Source of the DNA: Rubrivivax sp.
Lineage (GTDB): Bacteria > Pseudomonadota > Gammaproteobacteria > Burkholderiales > Burkholderiaceae_C
Assembly (NCBI GenBank): GCA_020720385.1
Contig: DYOR01000001.1
Coordinates: 91,729 to 129,123 of the forward strand
Direction of reading: 5' to 3'
DNA length: 37,395 nt
The notes beneath the pieces were generated by a model. It made no database searches. It was not told the DNA's origin and was given only the letters and a program-made list of their open reading frames with translations. Every line of letters begins with the position of its first letter. The stretch's first letter is position 1. The position numbers were made by a program, and so were the translations under genes. Shown piece after piece: positions 1 through 8,390 of the stretch.

Positions 1-510
1 GCCCCCAAGTACGTCGAGAACAAGCTCAAGTTCTTCCCCTTCATCAAGGAGGCGGTGGCCTTCGGCGACAAGCGCGAGAAGGTCTGCGCCTTCGTCAACA
101 TCGACTTCGAGGCGGTGGGCAACTGGGCCGAACGGCGCAACCTGCCCTACGCCGGCTACACCGACCTGGCAGGCAAGCCCGAGGTGCTGGAACTGGTGCG
201 CGAGTGCGTGGAGAAGGTGAATGCCGACCTCGCCGCCGACGCCATGCTCGCCGGCAGCCAGATCAGCCGCTTCCTCGTGCTGCACAAGGAACTCGACGCC
301 GACGACGGCGAGATGACGCGCACACGCAAGGTCAAGCGCGGCTACATCAACGAGAAGTACCAGGTGCTGGTGGATGCGCTCTACGGCGGCAAGACCGAGC
401 AGTTCATCGAGACCGCGGTGAAGTTCGAGGACGGACGCACGGGCAGCGTGAGCGCCACGCTGCCCATCGTCGATGCGAAGACATTCCCCGCCATGAAGAA
501 GGCTGCCTGA
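1..510 (+). CDS. Long-chain acyl-CoA synthetase (AMP-forming), C-terminal part
   Basis: This is the 3' end of a gene that begins before the window; the frame is open from base 1 and encodes about 169 residues. It matches the C-terminal subdomain of FadD-like AMP-forming acyl-CoA synthetases, which make acyl-AMP and then acyl-CoA. Visible signs are the opening PKYVENKLKFFPFIKEA, which resembles the segment after the hinge of this family, and the late motif EMTRTRKVKRGYI, whose lysine-rich TRKV(K/R)R is the A10-like region carrying the adenylation lysine. The stop lies 2 bases before the ATG of the LIV-type ATPase, so it is probably the first visible gene of the same operon. This suggests that the imported substrate is a carboxylate activated by CoA. 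The exact substrate cannot be read from this fragment. Confidence 0.85.
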   Translation, partial: APKYVENKLKFFPFIKEAVAFGDKREKVCAFVNIDFEAVGNWAERRNLPYAGYTDLAGKPEVLELVRECVEKVNADLAADAMLAGSQISRFLVLHKELDADDGEMTRTRKVKRGYINEKYQVLVDALYGGKTEQFIETAVKFEDGRTGSVSATLPIVDAKTFPAMKKAA

Positions 511-512
511 CC

Positions 513-1298
513 ATGGCCGAACGAACCACGGGCGAGGTCATCCTCGAAGCCAAGAACATCAGCCTGCGCTTCGGCGGCGTGAACGCGCTCACCGACATCA
601 GCTTTGATGTGCGCGAGCGCGAGGTGCGCGCCATCATCGGCCCCAACGGCGCGGGCAAGAGCAGCATGCTCAACTGCATCAACGGCGTCTACGCGCCGCA
701 GGAAGGCAGCATCACCTTCCGCGGCCAGACCTTCAGCCACATGAACAGCCGCCAGGTCGCCGAGATGGGCGTGGCGCGCACCTTCCAGAGCCTGGCCCTG
801 TTCAAGGGCATGAGCGTGCTCGACAACATCATGAGCGGGCGCAACCTGCGCATGCGCGCCAACATCTTCCAGCAGGCCCTGCGCTGGGGAGCGGCCGAGC
901 GCGAGGAGACCGCGCACCGCGAGTTCGTCGAGAAGATCATCGACTTCCTCGAGATCCAGGCCTGGCGCAAGACGCCCGTGGGGCGCCTGCCCTACGGCCT
1001 GCAAAAGCGCGTCGACCTGGGCCGCGCGCTGGCCATGGAGCCGCAGGTGCTGCTGCTCGACGAGCCCATGGCGGGCATGAACGTCGAGGAGAAGCAGGAC
1101 ATGAGCCGCTTCATCATGGACGTGAACGACGAATACGGCACCACCATCGTGCTCATCGAGCACGACATGAGCGTGGTGATGGACCTCTCCGACCGCGTCG
1201 TCGTGCTCGACTACGGGCGCAAGATCGGCGATGGCACGCCCGACGAGGTGCGCCACAACCCCGACGTCATCAGCGCCTACCTCGGCGCGGGTCACTGA
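513..1298 (+). CDS. livG: ABC transporter ATP-binding protein, LivG type
   Basis: This 261-residue ATPase belongs to the branched-chain amino acid (LIV/HAAT) importer family and powers uptake on the cytoplasmic face. Walker A is GPNGAGKSS (residues 43-51), the signature region is an atypical LPYGLQKRVDLGRAL, Walker B is VLLLDEPMAGM, and the switch histidine lies in IEHDMSVV. LivG proteins commonly have a divergent signature like this. ATG 513 was chosen because it lies directly after the preceding stop and gives the family-typical N-terminus; the same frame stays open further upstream but there it only overlaps the synthetase gene. The permease gene starts 23 bases downstream. In this context the solute is more likely an aromatic or branched carboxylate than an amino acid (inference). 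Confidence 0.9.
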   Translation: MAERTTGEVILEAKNISLRFGGVNALTDISFDVREREVRAIIGPNGAGKSSMLNCINGVYAPQEGSITFRGQTFSHMNSRQVAEMGVARTFQSLALFKGMSVLDNIMSGRNLRMRANIFQQALRWGAAEREETAHREFVEKIIDFLEIQAWRKTPVGRLPYGLQKRVDLGRALAMEPQVLLLDEPMAGMNVEEKQDMSRFIMDVNDEYGTTIVLIEHDMSVVMDLSDRVVVLDYGRKIGDGTPDEVRHNPDVISAYLGAGH

Positions 1299-1321
1299 AC
1301 CGCCACCGAAGGGCCAAGCAC

Positions 1322-2251
1322 ATGGGACCGTTCCTCGAAACCCTCTTCGGCGGCCTGATGGTCGGCATGCTGTATTCGCTCGTCGCGCTGGGCTTCGTGC
1401 TCATCTTCAAGGCTTCGGGCGTGTTCAACTTCGCCCAGGGCGCGATGGTGCTGTTCGCGGCGCTGGCGATGGCGCGCTTCGCCGAGTGGTTCCCGCTGTG
1501 GCTGGGCTTCGAGAGCCCGCTGCTGGCCAACCTGCTCGCCTTCATCGCTGCCGCGGCGTGCATGGTCGGCGTGGCCTGGCTCGTCGAGCGGCTGGCGCTG
1601 CGTTATCTGGTCAACCAGGAGGGCATCACGCTGCTCATGGCCACGCTGGGCATCGCCAACGTCCTCGACGGCGCCGGGCAGCTCATCTTCGGCAGCGCCA
1701 CCTACAAGATCGACGTGGGCATGCCCAAGGAGCCGTTGCTGGTCTTCCAGGACACCTTCGAGGGCGGCCTGCTGCTGAACCAGGAAGACCTCTACGCCGC
1801 CGCCGCCGCGGCCATGCTGGTGGCCTTGCTCACGCTGTTCTTCCAGAAGACGCGCACCGGCCGCGCGCTGCGTGCGGTGGCCGACGACCACCAGGCGGCG
1901 CAGTCCATCGGCATCCCGCTGGGGCGCATCTGGGTCATCGTGTGGGCCGTGGGCGGCTTCGTGGCGCTGGTCGCCGGGCTCATCTGGGGCAGCAAGCTCG
2001 GGGTGCAGTTCTCCATCTCGCTGGTGGCGCTGAAGGCCTTCCCGGTGGTCATCCTGGGCGGGCTGACCTCGGTGCCGGGCGCCATCCTCGGCGGGCTGAT
2101 CATCGGCATGGGCGAGAAGCTCTCCGAGATCTACCTCGGCCCCTTCTTCGGCGGCGGCATCGAAAACTGGTTTGCCTACGTGCTCGCGCTGGGCGTGCTG
2201 CTGGTGCGGCCGCAGGGCCTGTTCGGCGACAAGATCATCGACCGCGTCTGA
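1322..2251 (+). CDS. livH: ABC transporter permease, LivH type
   Basis: This 309-residue integral membrane permease is one half of the LIV/HAAT channel. It opens with FLETLFGGLMVGMLYSLVALGFVLIFKASGVFNFAQG as successive hydrophobic segments; the GVFNFAQG motif is characteristic of LivH permeases. A later segment around VALKAFPVVILGGLTSVPGA is the conserved ATPase-contact loop of the family. About eight hydrophobic stretches are visible. ATG 1322 follows the LivG stop by 23 bases. The next gene, the LivM-type permease, starts 25 bases after the stop, consistent with one transcript. Confidence 0.92.
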   Translation: MGPFLETLFGGLMVGMLYSLVALGFVLIFKASGVFNFAQGAMVLFAALAMARFAEWFPLWLGFESPLLANLLAFIAAAACMVGVAWLVERLALRYLVNQEGITLLMATLGIANVLDGAGQLIFGSATYKIDVGMPKEPLLVFQDTFEGGLLLNQEDLYAAAAAAMLVALLTLFFQKTRTGRALRAVADDHQAAQSIGIPLGRIWVIVWAVGGFVALVAGLIWGSKLGVQFSISLVALKAFPVVILGGLTSVPGAILGGLIIGMGEKLSEIYLGPFFGGGIENWFAYVLALGVLLVRPQGLFGDKIIDRV

Positions 2252-2276
2252 GCCCACGCCTGACGAGACACCCCCC

Positions 2277-3341
2277 ATGTTCTATCGCGAAAACGGCCAG
2301 TTCAAGAGCACCTACCGCGCCGACCTGGCGCTGTTCCCGGTGGCGCAGGACCGCTGGGCCATGATCGGCCTGGCCGTGCTCGCCTTCGTCGTCGCACCGC
2401 TGCTCTTCAGCAACTACTTCTTCCAGGCCATCCTCATCCCCTTCCTCATCCTCTCGCTGGCCGCCATCGGGCTGAACGTCCTGGTCGGTTACTGCGGGCA
2501 GATCTCCCTGGGCACCGGGGCCTTCATGGCGGTGGGGGCCTACGCCGCGTACAACCTGCAGGTGCGCATCCCGGGCATGCCGCTGCTCGCGGCGATCATC
2601 GGCGGGGGCATCGCCGCCACCGTGCTGGGCGTGCTCTTCGGCATCCCCAGCCTGCGCATCCGCGGCCTGTACCTGGCCGTGGCCACGCTGGCGGCGCAGT
2701 TCTTCACCGACTGGTTCACCAACCGCATCAAGTGGGTCACAAACGACTCGCCCTCGGGTTCGGTGGGCGTGCCCACGCTGAATCTGTTCGGCATGCAGAT
2801 CGACACGCCGGCGCAGAAGTACCTGCTGTGCCTGAGCTTCGTCGTCGTCTTCGGCCTGCTGGCGAAGAACCTGGTGCGCGGCGCCATCGGCCGCGAGTGG
2901 ATGGCCATGCGCGACATGGACGTGGCCGCCGCGGTGATCGGCATCCGCCCGGTGTATGCCAAGCTCAGCGCGTTTGCCGTGAGCAGCTTCATCGTCGGCG
3001 TGGCCGGCGCGCTGTGGGCCTTCGTTCACCTGGGCGCCTGGGAGCCGGCGGCCTTCGGCCTGGACAAGTCGCTGCAGCTGCTGTTCATGGTCATCATCGG
3101 CGGGCTGGGCTCCATCGTCGGCGCGTTCTTTGGCGCGGCCTTCATCGTGCTGCTGCCGCTGCTGCTGAACTACGTGCCGCACTGGCTGGGCCTGCCCTTC
3201 TCCACGGCCACCGCATCGCACCTGGAGCACATGATCTTCGGTGCCCTGATCGTCTTCTTCCTCATCGTCGAGCCGCACGGCCTGGCGCGCCTGTGGTCCA
3301 CCGCGCGACAAAAGCTGCGCCTGTGGCCCTTCCCGCATTGA
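2277..3341 (+). CDS. livM: ABC transporter permease, LivM type
   Basis: This 354-residue partner permease has the LivM signature LNVLVGYCGQISLGTGAFMAVGAYAAY in a hydrophobic context and the ATPase-docking segment around IGIRPVYAKLSAF. It has about nine or ten hydrophobic segments after a roughly 25-residue hydrophilic N-terminus. ATG 2277 was preferred over in-frame starts at 2172 that would overlap livH, because it lies 25 bases after the livH stop and gives the usual LivM length. The binding-protein gene follows after 67 bases, a slightly larger gap that still carries a good ribosome site (AAGGAG before 3409). Confidence 0.92.
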   Translation: MFYRENGQFKSTYRADLALFPVAQDRWAMIGLAVLAFVVAPLLFSNYFFQAILIPFLILSLAAIGLNVLVGYCGQISLGTGAFMAVGAYAAYNLQVRIPGMPLLAAIIGGGIAATVLGVLFGIPSLRIRGLYLAVATLAAQFFTDWFTNRIKWVTNDSPSGSVGVPTLNLFGMQIDTPAQKYLLCLSFVVVFGLLAKNLVRGAIGREWMAMRDMDVAAAVIGIRPVYAKLSAFAVSSFIVGVAGALWAFVHLGAWEPAAFGLDKSLQLLFMVIIGGLGSIVGAFFGAAFIVLLPLLLNYVPHWLGLPFSTATASHLEHMIFGALIVFFLIVEPHGLARLWSTARQKLRLWPFPH

Positions 3342-3408
3342 CGTCCCCGTTCCCCTCACTCGCTTTTCTCACCGCGCACCTTCAGCGCTCATCCAAAGGA
3401 GACTTGCC

Positions 3409-4728
3409 ATGCAGTTCAGGAATCTCGCGCGCACCGCGGCCTTGGCCGCCGCGGGGCTGTCGATGGCCGCGGCGACAACCTTCGTGCAGGCCCAGCCGGC
3501 CGAGCAGTTCGTGCCTCTGCTGGTCTATCGCACCGGCCAGTTCGCTCCCCTGGGCATCCCCTGGGCGGATGCCAAGCAGGACTACCTCAAACTCGTCAAC
3601 GCCCGTGACGGCGGTGTCAACGGCGTCAAGCTCACCTACGAGGAGTGCGAGACCGGCTACGACACCGGCAAGGGCGTGGAGTGCTACGAGCGCCTGAAGA
3701 ACAAGGGCAGCGGCGCGTCGGGCTTCGACACCACCTCCACCGGCATCACCTTCGCCATCACCGACAAGGCCTTCAACGACAAGGTCTCGGTGATCACCGC
3801 CGGCTACGGCCTGTCGCAGTCCTCCGACGGCCGCGTGTTCGAGTGGAACTTCCCCCTGCTGGGCACCTACTGGACCGCCGCCGACGTGATGATCCAGGAC
3901 ATCATGAAGAAGGAAAACGGGGTCATCAAGGGCAAGAAGATCGGCCTTGTCTACCACGATTCGCCCTACGGCAAGGAGCCCATCGCGCTGTTGCAGAAGC
4001 GCGCGGCGGCGCAGGGCTTCGAACTCGCGCTGTACCCCGTCACCGCCCCGGGCGTGGAGCAGAAGTCCACCTGGCTGCAGATCCGCCAGCAAAAGCCCGA
4101 CTACGTGCTGCTGTGGTCCGCCGGGGTGATGACGCCCGCGGCGATCCGCGAAGCGCAATCCACCGGCTTCCCGCGCGAGAAGATCTACGCCATCTGGTGG
4201 GCCGGCTCGGACCACGACGTGAAGGATGTCGGTGCCGCGGCCAAGGGCTACAACGCCCTGACCATCCACAACAGCGCTGCGCATGACAGGGTCCAGGACG
4301 ACCTGAAGAAGTACATCTATGACAAGGGCCAGGGCACGGGCCCGGTCAACGGCATCGGCACGCTGGCACACACGCGCGGGCTGATCATCGCCATGCTGCA
4401 GGTGGAAGCGATCCGCGCGGCGCAGGAGAAGTTCGGCAAGGGCAAGCCCATGAGCTCCGAGCAGGTGAACTGGGGCTACGAGAACCTCAACCTCACCGCC
4501 GACAAGCTCAAGGCGCTGGGCTTCGGCGAGATGCTGCGGCCGGTGAAGACCTCATGTGCCAACCACATGGGCGACGACTGGGCGCGTGTGGTGCAGTGGG
4601 ACGGCGCCAAGTGGGAGATCAAGTCCGACTGGTACCAATCCGACAAGTCCTTCGTCGCGCCGCTGGTGAAGGAGTTCGCCGAGAAGTACGCCAAGGACAA
4701 GAACCTCAAGATCCGCACCTGCAACTGA
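3409..4728 (+). CDS. Periplasmic substrate-binding protein of the LIV/HAAT importer
   Basis: This 439-residue binding protein captures solute in the periplasm and delivers it to the LivHM-type permeases. It starts with a classic signal peptide (MQFRNLARTA, then an Ala-rich hydrophobic core, cleavage likely after VQAQ near residue 29). The mature part begins with FVPLLVYRTGQFAPLG, typical of the type-I periplasmic fold of the HAAT group, and has a cysteine pair in a region reading YEECETGYDTGKGVECYE. It is longer than E. coli LivK (about 370 residues) but normal for the betaproteobacterial group that sits beside acyl-CoA ligases. It lies between livM and the second ATPase. The ligand cannot be deduced; aromatic or aliphatic acids are plausible given the ligase neighbours. 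Confidence 0.9.
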   Translation: MQFRNLARTAALAAAGLSMAAATTFVQAQPAEQFVPLLVYRTGQFAPLGIPWADAKQDYLKLVNARDGGVNGVKLTYEECETGYDTGKGVECYERLKNKGSGASGFDTTSTGITFAITDKAFNDKVSVITAGYGLSQSSDGRVFEWNFPLLGTYWTAADVMIQDIMKKENGVIKGKKIGLVYHDSPYGKEPIALLQKRAAAQGFELALYPVTAPGVEQKSTWLQIRQQKPDYVLLWSAGVMTPAAIREAQSTGFPREKIYAIWWAGSDHDVKDVGAAAKGYNALTIHNSAAHDRVQDDLKKYIYDKGQGTGPVNGIGTLAHTRGLIIAMLQVEAIRAAQEKFGKGKPMSSEQVNWGYENLNLTADKLKALGFGEMLRPVKTSCANHMGDDWARVVQWDGAKWEIKSDWYQSDKSFVAPLVKEFAEKYAKDKNLKIRTCN

Positions 4729-4746
4729 GGTCAGCACAGAGGTCCC

Positions 4747-5598
4747 ATGGACGCATCCGCACTTCCGGCGGCCAGCCCGGCCGCAGCGGCGGCGGGCACG
4801 CCGCTGCTCGACGTCAACGGCATCGAGGTCATCTACAACCACGTGATCCTGGTGCTCAAGGGCGTGTCGCTGCGGGTGCCGCAGGGCGGCGTGGTGGCCT
4901 TGCTCGGCGGCAACGGCGCCGGCAAGACGACCACGCTGCGTGCGGTGAGCAACCTGCTGGCGGGGGAGCGCGGGCAGGTCACCAAGGGGAGCATCGAGTT
5001 GCGCGGCGAGCGCATCGAGAGGATGACCACGTCCGACATGGTCAACCGCGGGGTGGTGCAGGTCATGGAAGGCCGGCACTGCTTCGCGCACCTGAGCATC
5101 GAGGACAACCTGCTCACCGGGGCCTACACGCGCCGTGACGGCAAGGGCGCCGTCGCGGCCACGCTGGAAAAGGTCTACACCTACTTCCCACGATTGAAGA
5201 CGCGCCGCAGCTCGCAGGCCGCCTACACCTCGGGCGGCGAGCAGCAGATGTGTGCCATCGGCCGCGCACTGATGGCCAACCCGAACATGGTGCTGCTCGA
5301 CGAGCCCAGCATGGGCCTGGCGCCGCAGATCGTGGAGGAGGTCTTCGAGATCGTGAAGGACCTCAACACCAAGGAGGGCGTGACCTTCCTCCTCGCCGAG
5401 CAGAACACCAACATCGCGCTGCGCTATTCCGACTATGGCTACATCCTGGAGAACGGGCGCGTGGTCATGGACGGCGAGGCCAAGTCGCTGCGCGAGAACG
5501 AGGACGTGCAGGAGTTCTACCTGGGCATGGGTGGCGGCGACCGCAAGAGCTTCCGCGACGTGAAGAGCTACAAGCGGCGCAAGAGGTGGCTCTCGTGA
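4747..5598 (+). CDS. livF: ABC transporter ATP-binding protein, LivF type
   Basis: This is the second ATPase of the importer, 283 residues. It shows Walker A GGNGAGKT (residues 54-61), a signature written TSGGEQQ (161-167) and Walker B MVLLDEPSMGL (from 181), followed by LLAEQNTNIALRYSDYGYILENGRV, typical of LivF. A roughly 18-residue Ala/Pro-rich N-terminal extension and a basic tail (about 30 residues beyond the usual end, ending KRRKRWLS) make it longer than E. coli LivF (237). The stop TGA is embedded in GTGA, whose GTG starts the next small gene, implying translational coupling. Confidence 0.92.
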   Translation: MDASALPAASPAAAAAGTPLLDVNGIEVIYNHVILVLKGVSLRVPQGGVVALLGGNGAGKTTTLRAVSNLLAGERGQVTKGSIELRGERIERMTTSDMVNRGVVQVMEGRHCFAHLSIEDNLLTGAYTRRDGKGAVAATLEKVYTYFPRLKTRRSSQAAYTSGGEQQMCAIGRALMANPNMVLLDEPSMGLAPQIVEEVFEIVKDLNTKEGVTFLLAEQNTNIALRYSDYGYILENGRVVMDGEAKSLRENEDVQEFYLGMGGGDRKSFRDVKSYKRRKRWLS

Positions 5599-5894
5599 GC
5601 CTCGAGGGCGAGGCGGGGTTCGCAACGCCGCCGTTCCAGGCCCAGGACGCGTTGCCCGGACTCAAGCGCGCGCTGCGCGACCTGAAGTTGACCGAACGCG
5701 GGGTGAGCTTCGAGCTGCGTGGCAAGCGCGTGCTCGAGCTGACCCCGGATCAGGCCTCGATCACGGCACGCCTGGCGCGCAGGCTCGCCATCACCCCCGA
5801 GTGGGACATCCTGCATGTGCGCAGCGCCGCCGACCAACGCAAGCTCGTCGACGAAGTGAAGAAGCGCCTGGCCCGCTGGGAGCTCGAGGACTGA
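5595..5894 (+). CDS. Small conserved-looking protein between livF and the PaaK-like gene; function unknown
   Basis: This reading frame encodes 99 residues beginning at GTG 5595, where it overlaps the livF stop in the sequence GTGA. A second in-frame GTG lies at 5586. The protein is hydrophilic and has no signal peptide or membrane segment. Its first half is reminiscent of a short beta-rich unit (LTERGVSFELRGKRVLELT) and the second half is predicted to be helical, ending KKRLARWELED. I do not recognise a named family. The overlap with livF and the short 38-base gap to the next gene argue that it is a true operon member. It might be an accessory to the ligase or the transporter, but this is only inferred from position. 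Confidence 0.7.
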   Translation: MSLEGEAGFATPPFQAQDALPGLKRALRDLKLTERGVSFELRGKRVLELTPDQASITARLARRLAITPEWDILHVRSAADQRKLVDEVKKRLARWELED

Positions 5895-5932
5895 GCACGA
5901 GGACTGCGCACGAGGACTGAAGGCGCCAAGCC

Positions 5933-7195
5933 ATGAACACCGAGCACCACGACGTCCTGGAGACCCGCGCACCCGCCGCGCGCGAAGCCGCCCTCATGGC
6001 CGCGCTGCCGGCGCAGTTGCGCTGCGCGCTGGCCGTGCCGGCGCTGGCCGAGCGGCTGGCCGGCGTGGAGCCCTCGGCGGTGACCGGCCGCGCAGCGCTG
6101 GCGCGGCTGCCCGTGACGCGCAAGCACGAGTTGCTCGAGCGCCAGCGCACGCAGCGCGCGAGCGACGCCTTCGGGGGTTTCTCGGCCATCGGCTGGCGCT
6201 CGCAGCGCGCGCCGCGCCCCGCGCGGCACGTGTACCAGTCCCCCGGCCCGATCTACGAACCCGAGGGCCCGGCGGCAGACTACTGGCGCACGGCGCGGGC
6301 GATGTTCGCCGCGGGCTTCCGTGCCGGCGACCTGGTGCACAACAGCTTCAGCTACCACCTCACGCCCGGTGCCTGGATCATGGAAAGCGGCGCCCATGCC
6401 CTGGGTTGCACGGTCTTCCCCGGCGGCGTGGGCAACACCGAGCTGCAGCTCCAGGCCATGGCCGATCTGCGCCCCGACGCCTACGTGGGCACGCCGAGCT
6501 TCCTGCGCATCGCGCTGGAGAAGGCGGCCGAGACGGGGCTGTCCCTGCCCTCGCTGAAGAAGGCCCTGGTCAGCGGCGAGGCCTTTCCGCCGAGCCTGCG
6601 CGACTGGCTGCACGAGCGCGGCGTGGCCGCCTACCAGGCCTACGCCACGGCCGATGTCGGCGTCATCGCCTACGAGACGGCGGCACGCGAGGGCCTGGTG
6701 GTCGACGAAGGCGTGATCGTCGAGATCGTCAGGCCGGGCACCGACGACCCCGTGCCCGATGGCGAGGTCGGCGAGGTCGTGGTCACCGTGCTCAATGCCG
6801 ACTACCCGCTGGTGCGCTTCGGCACGGGCGACCTTTCGGCGGTGCTGGCCGGCCCATGCCCCACGGGACGCACCAACACCCGCATCCGCGGCTGGATGGG
6901 CCGCGCCGACCAAACCGCCAAAGTGCGCGGCATGTTCGTGCATCCCAGCCAGGTGGCCGAGGTGCTGCGCCGTCACCCCGAACTGGGCCGCGCGCGCCTG
7001 GTCGTCGAAGGCGAAATGGCCAACGACCGCATGACGCTGCGTGCGGAGTGTGCGGGCCCCGGCGACGGCCTGCGCGAGGCTGTGGCGCGCTCGCTGCGCG
7101 AGGTGACCAAGCTGCGCAGCGAGGTCGAGCTTTGCGCGCCGGGATCACTGCCCAACGACGGCAAGGTCATCGAGGACGCACGGCGCTACGAGTGA
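5933..7195 (+). CDS. Phenylacetate-CoA ligase-like adenylate-forming protein, P-loop replaced
   Basis: This 420-residue protein has the overall layout of the PaaK family. The A5-like YATAD is at residues 237-241, RFGTGDLS at 295-302, the hinge GWMGRADQTAKVRGMFVHPS at 320-339, and the C-terminal LPNDGKVIEDAR carries a candidate catalytic lysine (411). The usual glycine/serine/threonine-rich P-loop of adenylating enzymes (SSGTTGxP) is absent. At its expected place (about 100-112) the protein reads VYQSPGPIYEPEG. It may therefore bind ATP differently, or adenylate poorly. It closes the importer operon, so it probably acts on the imported acid. Whether it makes a CoA thioester is not shown by sequence alone. 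Confidence 0.75.
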   Translation: MNTEHHDVLETRAPAAREAALMAALPAQLRCALAVPALAERLAGVEPSAVTGRAALARLPVTRKHELLERQRTQRASDAFGGFSAIGWRSQRAPRPARHVYQSPGPIYEPEGPAADYWRTARAMFAAGFRAGDLVHNSFSYHLTPGAWIMESGAHALGCTVFPGGVGNTELQLQAMADLRPDAYVGTPSFLRIALEKAAETGLSLPSLKKALVSGEAFPPSLRDWLHERGVAAYQAYATADVGVIAYETAAREGLVVDEGVIVEIVRPGTDDPVPDGEVGEVVVTVLNADYPLVRFGTGDLSAVLAGPCPTGRTNTRIRGWMGRADQTAKVRGMFVHPSQVAEVLRRHPELGRARLVVEGEMANDRMTLRAECAGPGDGLREAVARSLREVTKLRSEVELCAPGSLPNDGKVIEDARRYE

Positions 7196-7250
7196 CCCGG
7201 CGCGGGCCTGGCACCCCCTCCCCGCCCGCTCGCTTACGTAGTTTCCACCC

Positions 7251-7278
7251 TTCGCAAGGCTGTGTGGCCGTCTAGCAT
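7251..7278 (+). promoter_or_regulatory. Candidate sigma-70 promoter of the Bug-type gene
   Basis: TTCGCA (7251-7256) and TAGCAT (7273-7278) are separated by 16 bases, each matching the sigma-70 consensus at four of six positions. They lie about 40 bases before ATG 7316. A self-complementary TACGTA at 7235-7240, just upstream of the -35, could be part of an activator site. The assignment is by eye. Confidence 0.35.
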
Positions 7279-7315
7279 TGACGCCACAGAGTTGACCACC
7301 ATTGGAGATCTGCAC

Positions 7316-8287
7316 ATGAAGAAACTCTTGCTCCTGGGCGCCGTGGCCTTGCTGGCAGGGACGGCCCAAGCCGCCTACCCCGAGCGGCCTGTGACCCTGG
7401 TCGTGCCCTTCGCGGCGGGCGGTCCCACCGACAAGGTGGCGCGCGACTTCGGCGAGGCGTTGCGCAAGCACCTCAACAACCAGACCGTGCTCGTGGAGAA
7501 CGTCGCCGGTGCCGGCGGCACGCTGGGCATCGGCAAGGTGGCCAAGGCCAACCCCGACGGCTACACCCTGCTGCTGCACCACATCGGCATGGCCACGGCG
7601 CCGGCGCTGTACCGCAAGCTGCCGTTCAGTGTGCTCAACGACTTCGAATTCCTGGGCATGGTCAACGACGTGCCGATGACCCTCATCGGCCGGCCCACGC
7701 TGCCGGCGAACAACTACGCCGAGCTGCGCAAGTGGATCGATGCCAACAAGGGCAAGATCAACCTCGCCAACGCCGGCCTGGGTGCCGCTTCGCACCTCTG
7801 CGGGCTGCTCTTCCAGCAGGCCATCGGCGTGGACATGACCACGGTGCCGTACAAGGGCACGGCCCCGGCGATGACCGATTTGCTCGGCAGCCAGGTCGAC
7901 ATCATGTGCGACCAGACCACCAACACCACGCAACAGATCGCGGGGGGCAAGGTCAAGGCTTTTGCCGTCACATCGGTCAACCCGCTCACCACCCCGGCAC
8001 TGGCCAAGCTGCCGACGCTCGATTCGCTCGGCCTGAAGGGCTTCTACGTGACCATCTGGCACGGGCTGTATGCACCCAAGGGCACGCCCAAGGCGGTGCT
8101 CGACACGCTCAACACCGCGCTCAAGCAGGCGCTGAAGGACCCCGACTTCATCCAGCACCAGGAAGCCCTGGGTGCGGTGGTGGCGACGGACAGCCGCATC
8201 AACCCGGCCGACCACAAGAAGTTCGTCGAGGCCGAAACCAGCAAATGGGCGCCCGCCATCAAGGCCGCCGGCACCTACGCCGACTGA
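7316..8287 (+). CDS. Bug/TctC-family periplasmic binding protein
   Basis: This 323-residue extracytoplasmic receptor belongs to the tripartite tricarboxylate transporter (Bug) family, which is greatly expanded in Burkholderiales and binds carboxylates or related solutes. The signal peptide is MKKLLLLGAVALLAGTAQA, cleaved before AYPERPVTLVVPFAAGGPTD; the sequence PxRPVTLVVPFAAGGPTD is the family hallmark. Further typical segments are VENVAGAGGTLG and VPYKGTAPAMTDLLGSQVD. ATG 7316 has GGAG about 10 bases upstream; earlier in-frame codons would only add a non-signal leader. No TctA/TctB membrane genes are near, as is usual for orphan Bug proteins. It has its own promoter-like sequence and a strong terminator. 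Confidence 0.93.
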   Translation: MKKLLLLGAVALLAGTAQAAYPERPVTLVVPFAAGGPTDKVARDFGEALRKHLNNQTVLVENVAGAGGTLGIGKVAKANPDGYTLLLHHIGMATAPALYRKLPFSVLNDFEFLGMVNDVPMTLIGRPTLPANNYAELRKWIDANKGKINLANAGLGAASHLCGLLFQQAIGVDMTTVPYKGTAPAMTDLLGSQVDIMCDQTTNTTQQIAGGKVKAFAVTSVNPLTTPALAKLPTLDSLGLKGFYVTIWHGLYAPKGTPKAVLDTLNTALKQALKDPDFIQHQEALGAVVATDSRINPADHKKFVEAETSKWAPAIKAAGTYAD

Positions 8288-8307
8288 GCGACCACGCTGG
8301 CGTGACG

Positions 8308-8335
8308 GGGCCGCCTGCGGGCGGCCCTTTGTTTT
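8308..8335 (+). terminator. Rho-independent terminator after the Bug-type gene
   Basis: A perfect 8-bp stem GGGCCGCC (8308-8315) / GGCGGCCC (8320-8327) with a TGCG loop is followed by TTTGTTTT. It lies 20 bases after the stop codon. The best intrinsic terminator in the window. Confidence 0.88.
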
Positions 8336-8390
8336 CGTGCATCTCCGGCGCCCGCGCCGGGCCGCACGGCAGCCCGGCTGAAGTCCCTTC

